DNA from: DHVE2 group archaeon
Lineage (GTDB): Archaea > Thermoplasmatota > Thermoplasmata > Thermoplasmatales > Aciduliprofundaceae
Direction of reading: 5' to 3'
DNA length: 11,548 bases
Assembly: GCA_026986135.1 (NCBI GenBank)
Contig: JALSPD010000079.1
Coordinates: 1 to 11,548 of the forward strand
In this document: in pieces, positions 6,257-11,548 of the stretch
Numbering within the stretch: position 1 is the stretch's first letter
Layout of the letters: each line of letters starts with the position of its first letter
Position numbers and translations under genes: made by a program
Notes under the pieces: model-generated
The model's input: the letters and a program-made list of their open reading frames with translations, nothing else
Told to the model about the DNA's origin: nothing
The model's database searches: none

Positions 6257-6772
6257 ATGATAGATAAGGAGATAGAAGAGGCGATAAATAAGCAGATAAA
6301 CGAGGAGATGTACTCCGCATACCTGTATCTTTCAATGTCTGCATACTTTGAATCTCTTGGACTAAAGGGATTTGCCAACTGGATGTATGTGCAGTATCAG
6401 GAGGAGATGGACCACGCAATGAAATTCTACCGCTATTTGATTGAGCGCGGGGGAAGAGTGAAATTGTATCCAATAAAGGAGCCGCCGCATGAGTGGAACT
6501 CGCCATTGCATGCATTTGAGGAGACCCTTAAGCACGAGAGACATATAACAGAGTGCATAAACAACCTCGTTGACCTTGCTGAGAAGAAGAAGGATAGGGC
6601 GACATTCAATCTTCTGCAGTGGTATGTGGATGAGCAGGTTGAGGAAGAGGCGAACGATGAGGAAATAATTCAGATGCTCAAAATGATAGGCGATAAGGGT
6701 CAGGGCTTGTTAATGCTTGACCGTGAATTGGCGAAGAGAACTTACGTTCCTCTTGTGAATGAGGAAAAATAA
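6257..6772 (+). CDS. ftn: Ferritin (non-heme, FtnA type)
   Basis: This 171-residue protein oxidises Fe(II) and stores it as ferric mineral inside a 24-subunit cage. The ferroxidase ligands sit at the same residue numbers as in E. coli FtnA: E17, E50, H53, E94, Q127 and E130 (NEEMYSAYLY, EEMDH, KHERH, WYVDEQVEEE). The conserved helix-A and helix-B segment FESLGLKGFANWM (31-43) is present, and there is no heme-binding Met typical of bacterioferritin helices. ATG 6257 is chosen because AAGGAGGTGA at 6242-6251 lies five bases before it. The in-frame GTG at 6248 lies inside that site. In this operon it would remove the free iron that fuels Fenton chemistry after oxygen exposure, and could use O2 or H2O2 as oxidant. 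Confidence 0.96.
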   Translation: MIDKEIEEAINKQINEEMYSAYLYLSMSAYFESLGLKGFANWMYVQYQEEMDHAMKFYRYLIERGGRVKLYPIKEPPHEWNSPLHAFEETLKHERHITECINNLVDLAEKKKDRATFNLLQWYVDEQVEEEANDEEIIQMLKMIGDKGQGLLMLDRELAKRTYVPLVNEEK

Positions 6773-6787
6773 AGGAGGTGATTAAAA

Positions 6788-7135
6788 ATGTTGAGTGAGA
6801 CCATAAAGAGTGGTGACTGGAAGGGCGAAAAGCATGTGCCTGTGATTGAGTACAAGAAGAATGGCGAGGAGATAGAGGTGGAAGTGGGCGTTGGAAAGGA
6901 GATCCCGCACCCCAACACGCCGGAGCACCACATTGCGTGGATTGAGCTGTACTTCAAGCCCGATGACGGACAGTTCCCCATACTGGTTGGCAGGGTGGCA
7001 TTCACTAACCATGGCGACCCGCTGAGCGAGCCAAAGGCAAAGTTCTACTTCAAGACAGGGAAGAAGGGCAAACTTATGGCTTTGAGCTACTGCAACATCC
7101 ACGGGCTGTGGCAGAACGAAGTGGCGGTGGAGTGA
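6788..7135 (+). CDS. sorA: Superoxide reductase (neelaredoxin, class II)
   Basis: This 115-residue protein reduces superoxide to H2O2 without making O2, using electrons from rubredoxin. The square-pyramidal Fe site is complete, with H16 (EKHVPVI), H41 and H47 (IPHPNTPEHH), and C102 and H105 (YCNIHGLW). E14 and K15, the residues that assist catalysis, are also present. There is no N-terminal desulforedoxin domain, so it is the one-iron neelaredoxin form found in Pyrococcus and Archaeoglobus. AAGGAGGTGA sits about six bases before the ATG. Its product H2O2 would be removed by the rubrerythrin and peroxiredoxins of the same operon. Its stop codon is directly followed by the start of the membrane-protein gene. 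Confidence 0.97.
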   Translation: MLSETIKSGDWKGEKHVPVIEYKKNGEEIEVEVGVGKEIPHPNTPEHHIAWIELYFKPDDGQFPILVGRVAFTNHGDPLSEPKAKFYFKTGKKGKLMALSYCNIHGLWQNEVAVE

Positions 7136-7642
7136 ATGGAGACCATCGCCGTTGACAGGAAGACATATCGGATCGGCGGTATAATCCTTCTGGTCCTTGG
7201 TGTGTTAGGGATGATAGTCCCGGGGTTCTACTCCGGGGCATTTGTATTTATTGTTTCAGTGCTCCTAATCCTTGGTGGAGTGATATTCTTCATCGCAGGG
7301 TTCTACGGCGGGTGGCTGAATTTCCTGGCAGGTATCATCTTGATTGCAGTGGGTTCGGCGATGTTCCTGTATCCAGGGGGATCTCTGTCGGCGATGACAT
7401 TCATCCTCGGTGCCTGGTTCCTGCTAATGGGAGTGATAACCACGATAGTCGCTCTTGCTGTGAGGTCTGATTACGGGGGATGGTGGTCTCCACTTATCAC
7501 TGGTATTCTATCTTTCATACTCGGAGTGCTCATATTCGCTGGCTGGCCGGAGAACTCCGACTGGATAATCGGACTCTTCATCGGGATCGAGCTCTTCTTT
7601 GATGGTATGATGCTCCTGGTGTTGAGCTCGTATGGAGAATGA
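7136..7642 (+). CDS. HdeD/DUF308-like membrane protein, six predicted helices
   Basis: This 168-residue very hydrophobic protein has six likely membrane helices, at about residues 12-30, 35-55, 60-80, 85-107, 115-136 and 142-163. They fall into three similar pairs rich in Gly (LLVLGVLGMIVPG, then LLILGGVIFFIAGFYGG, then LGAWFLLMGV), the pattern of the HdeD/DUF308 family. HdeD is linked to acid resistance in E. coli, but the molecular role of the family is unknown. The ATG begins at the first base after the superoxide reductase stop, so the two are probably translationally coupled. No metal or redox motif is visible. Its place in a cytoplasmic oxygen-defence operon suggests a membrane-stress or permeability role, which is inference. 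Confidence 0.72.
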   Translation: METIAVDRKTYRIGGIILLVLGVLGMIVPGFYSGAFVFIVSVLLILGGVIFFIAGFYGGWLNFLAGIILIAVGSAMFLYPGGSLSAMTFILGAWFLLMGVITTIVALAVRSDYGGWWSPLITGILSFILGVLIFAGWPENSDWIIGLFIGIELFFDGMMLLVLSSYGE

Positions 7643-7655
7643 GGAGGTGATGAAG

Positions 7656-7832
7656 ATGGTGAGTGAGGAAGAGGTGCTAAAGGTGATGAAAGATGCGGGA
7701 AAACCCCTGAAGACGCAGGAGATTGCCGATATGCTGGGGGCGGATAAGAAGGAAGTGGATAAGATAATAAAGAAATTGAAGAAGGAGGGCAAGATTACGA
7801 GCCCTAAAAGGTGCTATTACGCACCATCGTAA
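7656..7832 (+). CDS. Small winged-helix DNA-binding protein
   Basis: This is a 58-residue protein consisting almost entirely of one winged helix-turn-helix. Helix 1 spans residues 4-14 (EEEVLKVMKDA), the HTH core is residues 19-43 (KTQEIADMLGADKKEVDKII, then KKLKKEG), and a short wing (KITSPKRCYYAPS) ends the chain. It has no partner or effector domain, so it probably acts as a dimer or as a small chromatin or regulatory protein. The single Cys (C53), in the wing, could respond to oxidation, but that is speculative. ATG 7656 is chosen because GAGGAGGTGA at 7641-7650 lies five bases before it. Upstream in-frame ATGs at 7632 and 7650 overlap the previous gene or the ribosome site. It could autoregulate the operon. 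Confidence 0.8.
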   Translation: MVSEEEVLKVMKDAGKPLKTQEIADMLGADKKEVDKIIKKLKKEGKITSPKRCYYAPS

Positions 7833-7857
7833 TCACGCGCAAAGGAGGTGATGAAAA

Positions 7858-8499
7858 ATGGTAGTGATAGGAGAAAAATTCCCGGAAGTGGAAGTGAAGA
7901 CAACGCACGGCGTGATGAAACTGCCCGACGCCTTCGCAGGGAAGTGGTTTGTGCTGTTCTCGCATCCTGCGGACTTCACGCCGGTGTGCACCACGGAGTT
8001 CTATGCGATGCAGAAAAGATTGGATAAATTCAGGGAACTCGGAGTGGAGGTTATAGGACTGAGCGTGGACCAGGTGTTCGCGCATCTGAAATGGGCAGAG
8101 TGGATAAAAGAGAATCTCGGAGTGGAGATAGAGTTCCCCATAATCGCTGATGATCGTGGAGAACTTGCAGAGAAACTTGGTATGATTCCAAATGGTGCAA
8201 CCATAACCGCGAGAGCAGTGTTCATGGTTGATCCCAAGGGCATAATAAGGGCAATAGTGTACTATCCCGCAGAGGTTGGCAGGGACTGGGATGAGATACT
8301 CCGCGCTATAAAAGCCCTGCAGACCAGCGATAAGCATGGTGTTGCTCTGCCGCACAAGTGGCCTGAGAATGAGCTTATAGGGGATCGTGTCATAGTGCCA
8401 CCTGCAGCCACAACCGAAGACATAAAGGACAGAGAGGAGAGAAAGAAGAAGGGCGAGATTGAGTGCTACGACTGGTGGCTCTGCCACAAGTCACTCTGA
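7858..8499 (+). CDS. Peroxiredoxin, archaeal Prx6 type with C-terminal Cys pair
   Basis: This is a 213-residue thioredoxin-fold peroxidase. The peroxidatic site is P37-x3-T41-x2-C44 in HPADFTPVC. A C-terminal extension ends in C203-Y-D-W-W-L-C209, six residues apart as in the Aeropyrum pernix thioredoxin peroxidase (C207/C213 there). C209 is the likely resolving Cys attacking C44 of the other subunit, and related proteins form decameric rings. It reduces H2O2 and alkyl peroxides. AAAGGAGGTGA lies six bases before ATG 7858. This is the last gene of the operon and is followed at once by a T-rich terminator. The function overlaps that of the BCP peroxiredoxin and rubrerythrin, giving three peroxide-removing enzymes in one unit. 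Confidence 0.95.
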   Translation: MVVIGEKFPEVEVKTTHGVMKLPDAFAGKWFVLFSHPADFTPVCTTEFYAMQKRLDKFRELGVEVIGLSVDQVFAHLKWAEWIKENLGVEIEFPIIADDRGELAEKLGMIPNGATITARAVFMVDPKGIIRAIVYYPAEVGRDWDEILRAIKALQTSDKHGVALPHKWPENELIGDRVIVPPAATTEDIKDREERKKKGEIECYDWWLCHKSL

Positions 8500-8514
8500 T
8501 TTTTTTATTTTTTT
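8500..8514 (+). terminator. T-rich transcription terminator of the oxygen-defence operon
   Basis: Directly after the peroxiredoxin stop codon there are seven T, one A and seven T. Archaeal RNA polymerase terminates at such U-tracts without needing a hairpin. It is the longest T-run in the window and the only clear terminator after the start of the 12-gene unit at 2296. Confidence 0.75.
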
Positions 8515-8521
8515 GCGTAAG

Positions 8522-8530
8522 GTTTAAATT
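8522..8530 (+). promoter_or_regulatory. TATA box for the 8562-9375 unit
   Basis: GTTTAAATT lies after the terminator. Its centre is about 36 bases before ATG 8562, which predicts a transcription start near 8553 and a 5' leader of about 10 bases carrying the ribosome site GGTGA (8552-8556). The promoter of the CBS gene at 9424 has the same geometry. Confidence 0.5.
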
Positions 8531-8561
8531 GGTTTGGGAGCATGCCATTTTGGTGAAAACG

Positions 8562-8852
8562 ATGCTATCTAGGATACCCTTTAATATGGAGAAACTTGAG
8601 GGCCTGGCAAAGGAGCAACCCGATGTTGAGCTCATACGCATCGGAATAATTGCGGAATTGGACGCAATAAATCTCTACGAGCAGCTCGCTGCGCAGGCAA
8701 AGGACGATCTTGTGAAAAAGGTATTTCTTGACATTGCGCAGGAGGAGAAGGAGCATTTCGGGGAGTTCCTTGAACTTCTCCGCAGGTTTGATAGTGAAAT
8801 AATTGAGGCGATGGAGGAGGGTGCGGAGGAAGTTATGGACATGGAGGAATGA
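8562..8852 (+). CDS. Encapsulin-associated-type ferritin-like protein (EncFtn-like), stand-alone
   Basis: This 96-residue protein holds a single ferritin-like helical hairpin. E32, Y39 and E62-x-x-H65 (AELDAINLYE and EEKEH) match the order and spacing of the ferroxidase residues of encapsulated ferritin. In that family two chains pair to build one four-helix diiron site, and these assemble in rings inside an encapsulin shell. The segment also closely resembles my recollection of the ferritin-like domain fused to the N-terminus of the Pyrococcus furiosus encapsulin (IIAELDAINLYEQ is near identical). Here the protein ends after a 26-residue acidic tail with no shell domain. No encapsulin gene or obvious cargo-loading peptide is visible. 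ATG 8562 is favoured by the GGTGA site and the MLS start shared with the Pyrococcus protein. GTG 8553 and ATG 8586 are alternatives. Confidence 0.82.
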   Translation: MLSRIPFNMEKLEGLAKEQPDVELIRIGIIAELDAINLYEQLAAQAKDDLVKKVFLDIAQEEKEHFGEFLELLRRFDSEIIEAMEEGAEEVMDMEE

Positions 8853-8862
8853 GGTGTTTAAA

Positions 8863-9375
8863 ATGGATCTTGGTAAGTACACAATTGAGGATCTTCTCCT
8901 TCTGGGGATAAAAAGCGAGATTGAGGCAGCAAGGGTTTACCGCGAGACCGCAGCAAGGGTAAAGAATCCTTTTCTGAAGACGCGCCTTGAGTCCCTTTCA
9001 AAGGAGGAAGAGAAGCACAGGGAAATACTTGAAAATCTCTATCGCAAATTCTTCCCAAATAAGGAAATTGTATTGCCGGAGAATCCAGAGTTTCTGCCTG
9101 AGTTCCCCGAGATAAAGATATTCCGCGAGATCAATACCACCACGGATATAAGGACTGTACTGGAAAAGGCGATGCAGGCAGAGCTCAGTGCCAGGGATTA
9201 TTACAACGAAATAGCTGAAATGGTTGAAGATGAGGAACTTGCCAAGATGATGCGCTATATGGCAAAGATAGAGCAGGGCCATTACAACATATTGAGGATT
9301 GAGTACGAGGACATGGAGGAGTTTGAAGCCATCATGGGCGATGCAAATTACGAGCAGTTTGATGCACGCTTTTAA
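8863..9375 (+). CDS. Ferritin-like diiron protein, paralogue of the 4623 gene
   Basis: This 170-residue protein has two ferritin-like hairpins and no rubredoxin domain. Half-one ligands are E19 and E49-x-x-H52 (KSEIEAARVY, EEEKH). Half-two ligands are E107 (QAELSARDYY) and E137-x-x-H140 (IEQGHYNIL). Positions in the first half are identical to those of the protein at 4623-5111, and the linker and second half carry six extra residues. The two share long similar stretches (LLLxGIKSEI, ARVKN, HREILENLYRKFFP), so they arose by duplication. ATG 8863 is the first Met after the upstream stop at 8852, with GAGGTG at 8851-8856 about six bases before it. It is probably co-transcribed with the encapsulin-type ferritin. 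Its role as an iron oxidase, peroxidase or partner of that protein is open. Confidence 0.85.
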   Translation: MDLGKYTIEDLLLLGIKSEIEAARVYRETAARVKNPFLKTRLESLSKEEEKHREILENLYRKFFPNKEIVLPENPEFLPEFPEIKIFREINTTTDIRTVLEKAMQAELSARDYYNEIAEMVEDEELAKMMRYMAKIEQGHYNILRIEYEDMEEFEAIMGDANYEQFDARF

Positions 9376-9382
9376 TGGGGAA

Positions 9383-9392
9383 ATTATTTATC
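9383..9392 (+). promoter_or_regulatory. TATA box for the CBS-domain gene
   Basis: ATTATTTATC is centred about 37 bases before ATG 9424, predicting a transcription start near 9414. GGGGTGA (9413-9419) then lies at the very 5' end of the mRNA as ribosome site. The spacing matches that of the promoter before 8562. Confidence 0.5.
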
Positions 9393-9423
9393 CTAAACTG
9401 CATACACCTAACGGGGTGAAAGT

Positions 9424-10572
9424 ATGAAGCCAGACGAGGTGAAAGTGAAGGATATAATGACGAAGGACGTAATCGCTGTGCATCCAGATGACACCATTTC
9501 AAAAGCAATAAGCAAGATGCAGGAGCATGGGTTCCATGAGTTGCCTGTTGTTGATCAGAAGAACAACCTTCTGGGGTTTGTGAATTATCGTACCCTTATC
9601 AGGAGAAAGAGCATTTCCCTCTTCTCTCATGTTGAAACCGTTATGGTGAAGCCCCCCACTGTTGAGCCTGATGATACTGTTGTGGATGCTGTAAAAAAGA
9701 TGGTAGATGCAGGTTTCAGGTCTTTGCCTGTGGTTGAAAGCAAGAAGGTTGTTGGCATCATATCCAGAAGCGATGTGATGCGCCTTGTTCCAAAGATGAA
9801 GGATGTGGCGAGTATTCCTGTGGAGGATGTCATGACCTCGGAGCCACTTGTGGTTGAGGAAGATTCCCCTGTGGAATACGCCGTGGATATTATGAAGAAG
9901 ATAAGTGAGCTGAGTGTTCCAGTGGTGGATAAAAACAGACATTTGAGCGGCATAGTACATATGCGTGATATATCTAGGGCAGTCTGGCGGGTGAAAGATC
10001 GTGCAAGTCTGGGAGAGTTGGCTGGCGAGAAGGAGAAGAAAATAGTCTATGTAAAGGAAGTAATGAGTCCTCCTGTTTACGTTCAGGAAGATGCTGTGTT
10101 GAAGGATGCAGTGGAAAAGATGATTGAATTCAAATCCTCAATCTGCTGTGTTATAAACGATAAGAATGAGCCCATAGGTGTAATATCTCAGAGGGATGTG
10201 ATGGAGGCCGTCATAAGAAAAGGTTCCCAGGAGGGCGTTTTTGTTCAGATTACGGGACTTGAGATGGATGATCCGGAGCCATACATGGTGATATATGAGA
10301 TGGTGGAGGCTTTCCTTAAGAAGATAAACAAGTTCAAGGAGTTCAGGCCCCAGCTCCTCACCTTCCATGTTGAGGTTCATCATGTGAGTGGTGAGAGTGA
10401 AGAAATAAAGTACAGTGTCAGGGCAAGGTTCACCACAGATCGGAAACTCTTCTTTGCTAAGAGCTATGATTGGAACATTTACAGAGCGTTCAGGGACGTT
10501 CTTGATACCCTTGAAAGAAACGTGAAAAAGGAGCGGGAAAAACTGCAGGAGTTCAGAAGGGTTACTCTTTAA
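9424..10572 (+). CDS. Four-CBS-domain protein with HPF/RaiA-like C-terminal domain
   Basis: This 382-residue cytoplasmic protein has four CBS motifs, each opening with V-x-x-V/I-M and ending in G-x-(I/V)-x-x-R: about residues 7-62, 70-123, 134-188 and 210-265. CBS pairs form Bateman modules that usually bind AMP, ATP or other adenosyl ligands. Residues 271-376 follow a beta-alpha-beta-beta-beta-alpha pattern: VFVQITGLEM, a helix at 286-303, LLTFHVEVHHV, YSVRARFTTD, KLFFAKSYD, then YRAFRDVLDTLERNVKKERE. This is the order of ribosome hibernation factors HPF/RaiA, and the last helix resembles their Y-x-A-x-D-x-x-x-x-K-L-E-R segment. The protein is thus a candidate nucleotide-sensing ribosome hibernation factor. 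The CBS part is certain and the HPF part is inferred from pattern. It has its own promoter and ribosome site. Confidence 0.88.
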   Translation: MKPDEVKVKDIMTKDVIAVHPDDTISKAISKMQEHGFHELPVVDQKNNLLGFVNYRTLIRRKSISLFSHVETVMVKPPTVEPDDTVVDAVKKMVDAGFRSLPVVESKKVVGIISRSDVMRLVPKMKDVASIPVEDVMTSEPLVVEEDSPVEYAVDIMKKISELSVPVVDKNRHLSGIVHMRDISRAVWRVKDRASLGELAGEKEKKIVYVKEVMSPPVYVQEDAVLKDAVEKMIEFKSSICCVINDKNEPIGVISQRDVMEAVIRKGSQEGVFVQITGLEMDDPEPYMVIYEMVEAFLKKINKFKEFRPQLLTFHVEVHHVSGESEEIKYSVRARFTTDRKLFFAKSYDWNIYRAFRDVLDTLERNVKKEREKLQEFRRVTL

Positions 10573-10582
10573 CCATCGCCAT

Positions 10583-10605
10583 CTTTATTTCTCTGTTTTT
10601 ATTTT
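10583..10605 (+). terminator. T-rich terminator after the CBS-HPF gene
   Basis: Between the converging stop codons (10572 and 10606) lies a pyrimidine-rich stretch with T-runs of three to five, including GTTTTTATTTT. It fits an archaeal U-tract terminator for the plus-strand CBS gene. It gives no U-tract on the minus strand for pheT. Confidence 0.45.
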
Positions 10606-11548
10606 CTAAATGACCTTGTTTATTTTGTCAAGGCAAATCTCTCCGCCAACCACGGGGTATCCAATTTCAAAGTTTTCAAGCACTTCAGGATGTATCTCTC
10701 CAAATATCCCCGCTTCCTCTCCACCGATTATGATTGATGCACATCTTCCTCCTATGAATGATGGATGCTCCTTTTCCCGTATTTCATACGCTGCAACACC
10801 AAGATCATGGAGAATTCTCTCGGTTATGGATTTGGCATTGGTGAAACTTGCCTTTGCATCCTCGTACAGGAACGCGAGATGCCTTTCCATAGAATTGCCT
10901 CGGACATAGCCCACCTCAAATATCCTCTGGGGAAGTTCGTGATGCTTGTTTTTCATCAGAATCTCCATGAGAGATGGGATTATCCATGTTCTGAGGGTTT
11001 CAGTGTATTCACTCACTGGATTGTCCACGATGATTTTCTCCTCTCTTTTAAGACGCATTGCATCGTACTGATTCTTGAATGAGCTCAAAGTGAGCGTTGT
11101 TACTTCAAGGAACCCAAGACCGATCATTATTAGTCGTGGTTTTTCGGCCCAGTTGAATCCAGAACCCCTATTATACTTTGAAAGAGACCTTTTTGGAATG
11201 CTATCATACCCGTATCCCTTGGCAATATCCTCAACGATATCAACGCTGTGGAGTATGTCCATTCGGTAAGGCGGAATAATAACCTCTATTGCATCTCCAT
11301 TTACCTTTGCACGATACCCCAATCTGTATAGTGACTTCTCAATCTCATCATCATTCATTTCAAAACCAAGGATTTTCAGTGCTGAACTCTTTGAAATCAC
11401 AATCCTCTCATACTCCAGCTCAGGTGTGACTATTTCCTCGTGCGGATAGATTATTTTCACTCCTTCAATTTCCGCTCCGCGATCTGCAAAGGAGCAAACA
11501 ACTATATTTAGCACGCGGAGTAGTGTGTTCAGGTCCGTGCCAGTCATA
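10606..11548 (-). CDS. pheT: Phenylalanyl-tRNA synthetase beta subunit, 3' part (partial)
   Basis: The reading frame runs off the window edge. The visible 313 residues are the C-terminal part of an archaeal PheT, which is about 550 residues in full. With the alpha subunit it forms the enzyme that charges tRNA-Phe. The B5 tRNA-interaction domain spans about residues 40-118 of this fragment (RIVISKSSALKILGFEM, then the I-P-P-Y-R-x-D-I motif and D-I-V-E-D-I-A-K-G-Y-G-Y-D). The remainder is the catalytic-like core shared by all PheT proteins, with EKPRLIMIGLGFLEVTTLTL, V-D-N-P-V-S-E-Y-T-E-T-L-R-T, the R-I-F-E-V-G-Y segment and G-I-F-G-E-I-H-P-E-V-L-E-N-F near the end. The short length without an EMAP-like N-terminus would fit archaea, but that end lies outside the window. 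The ATG at 11547 is probably an internal Met. Confidence 0.95.
   Translation of the reverse strand, partial: MTGTDLNTLLRVLNIVVCSFADRGAEIEGVKIIYPHEEIVTPELEYERIVISKSSALKILGFEMNDDEIEKSLYRLGYRAKVNGDAIEVIIPPYRMDILHSVDIVEDIAKGYGYDSIPKRSLSKYNRGSGFNWAEKPRLIMIGLGFLEVTTLTLSSFKNQYDAMRLKREEKIIVDNPVSEYTETLRTWIIPSLMEILMKNKHHELPQRIFEVGYVRGNSMERHLAFLYEDAKASFTNAKSITERILHDLGVAAYEIREKEHPSFIGGRCASIIIGGEEAGIFGEIHPEVLENFEIGYPVVGGEICLDKINKVI

Noticed and set aside
7804..8487. Long minus-strand frame opposite the peroxiredoxin
   Set aside because: It is antisense to a clearly conserved gene, with no family resemblance and no ribosome site.
8853..9423. Encapsulin shell gene expected next to the encapsulin-type ferritin
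   Set aside because: The following frame encodes a second ferritin-like protein. No shell-like sequence is present before the CBS gene.
10610..10909. Plus-strand frames opposite pheT
   Set aside because: These are shadows of the well-conserved minus-strand pheT.
1..11548. tRNA or rRNA genes, CRISPR arrays, insertion sequences, catalase or superoxide dismutase
   Set aside because: None was seen. The coding density is high, with no repeat-spacer pattern, transposase or terminal inverted repeats, and no matching enzyme motifs.

Overview
The window looks like the chromosome of an anaerobic, probably thermophilic euryarchaeon. Evidence for this includes TATA boxes about 27 bp upstream of leaderless start codons, strong GGAGGTGA ribosome sites inside operons, an Lrp/AsnC regulator, an archaeal-type phenylalanyl-tRNA synthetase beta chain and a Prx6-type peroxiredoxin of the Aeropyrum kind. 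Gene content and codon style (AGA/AGG arginine, ATA isoleucine) would suit a Thermoplasmatota member such as an Aciduliprofundum-like DHVE2 archaeon. That placement is an inference and was not tested by any search.

Layout. Bases 2-1769 hold the end of a secreted or surface protein (fibronectin-III-like domain plus an amidotransferase-like domain) and a small membrane-anchored protein built from two similar beta-rich halves. Bases 1772-2194 (minus) encode an Lrp/AsnC regulator. It diverges from a very compact unit of 12 genes (2296-8499) that ends at a 7T-A-7T terminator. In order these encode a flavin reductase-like protein, rubredoxin, flavodiiron protein, BCP peroxiredoxin, a two-half ferritin-like protein, rubrerythrin, a rhodanese-ABM fusion, ferritin, superoxide reductase, an HdeD/DUF308-like membrane protein, a 58-aa winged-helix protein and a Prx6-type peroxiredoxin. 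A second short unit (8562-9375) encodes a stand-alone ferritin-like protein of the encapsulin-associated kind and a paralogue of the two-half ferritin-like protein. Next come a four-CBS-domain protein with an HPF/RaiA-like C-terminus (9424-10572) and, convergent to it, the 3' part of pheT.

How the genes work together. This is an anaerobe's oxygen-defence and iron-storage set. Electrons would pass through the flavin reductase and rubredoxin to the flavodiiron protein (O2 or NO to water or N2O), rubrerythrin (H2O2 to water) and superoxide reductase (superoxide to H2O2). Two peroxiredoxins remove peroxides. Ferritin and three ferritin-like proteins hold or oxidise iron and so limit Fenton chemistry. 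No superoxide dismutase or catalase is visible. The points most worth following up are the orphan encapsulin-type ferritin, the rhodanese-ABM fusion, the CBS-HPF protein and three TCGT boxes spaced exactly 22 bp apart in the divergent promoter region.
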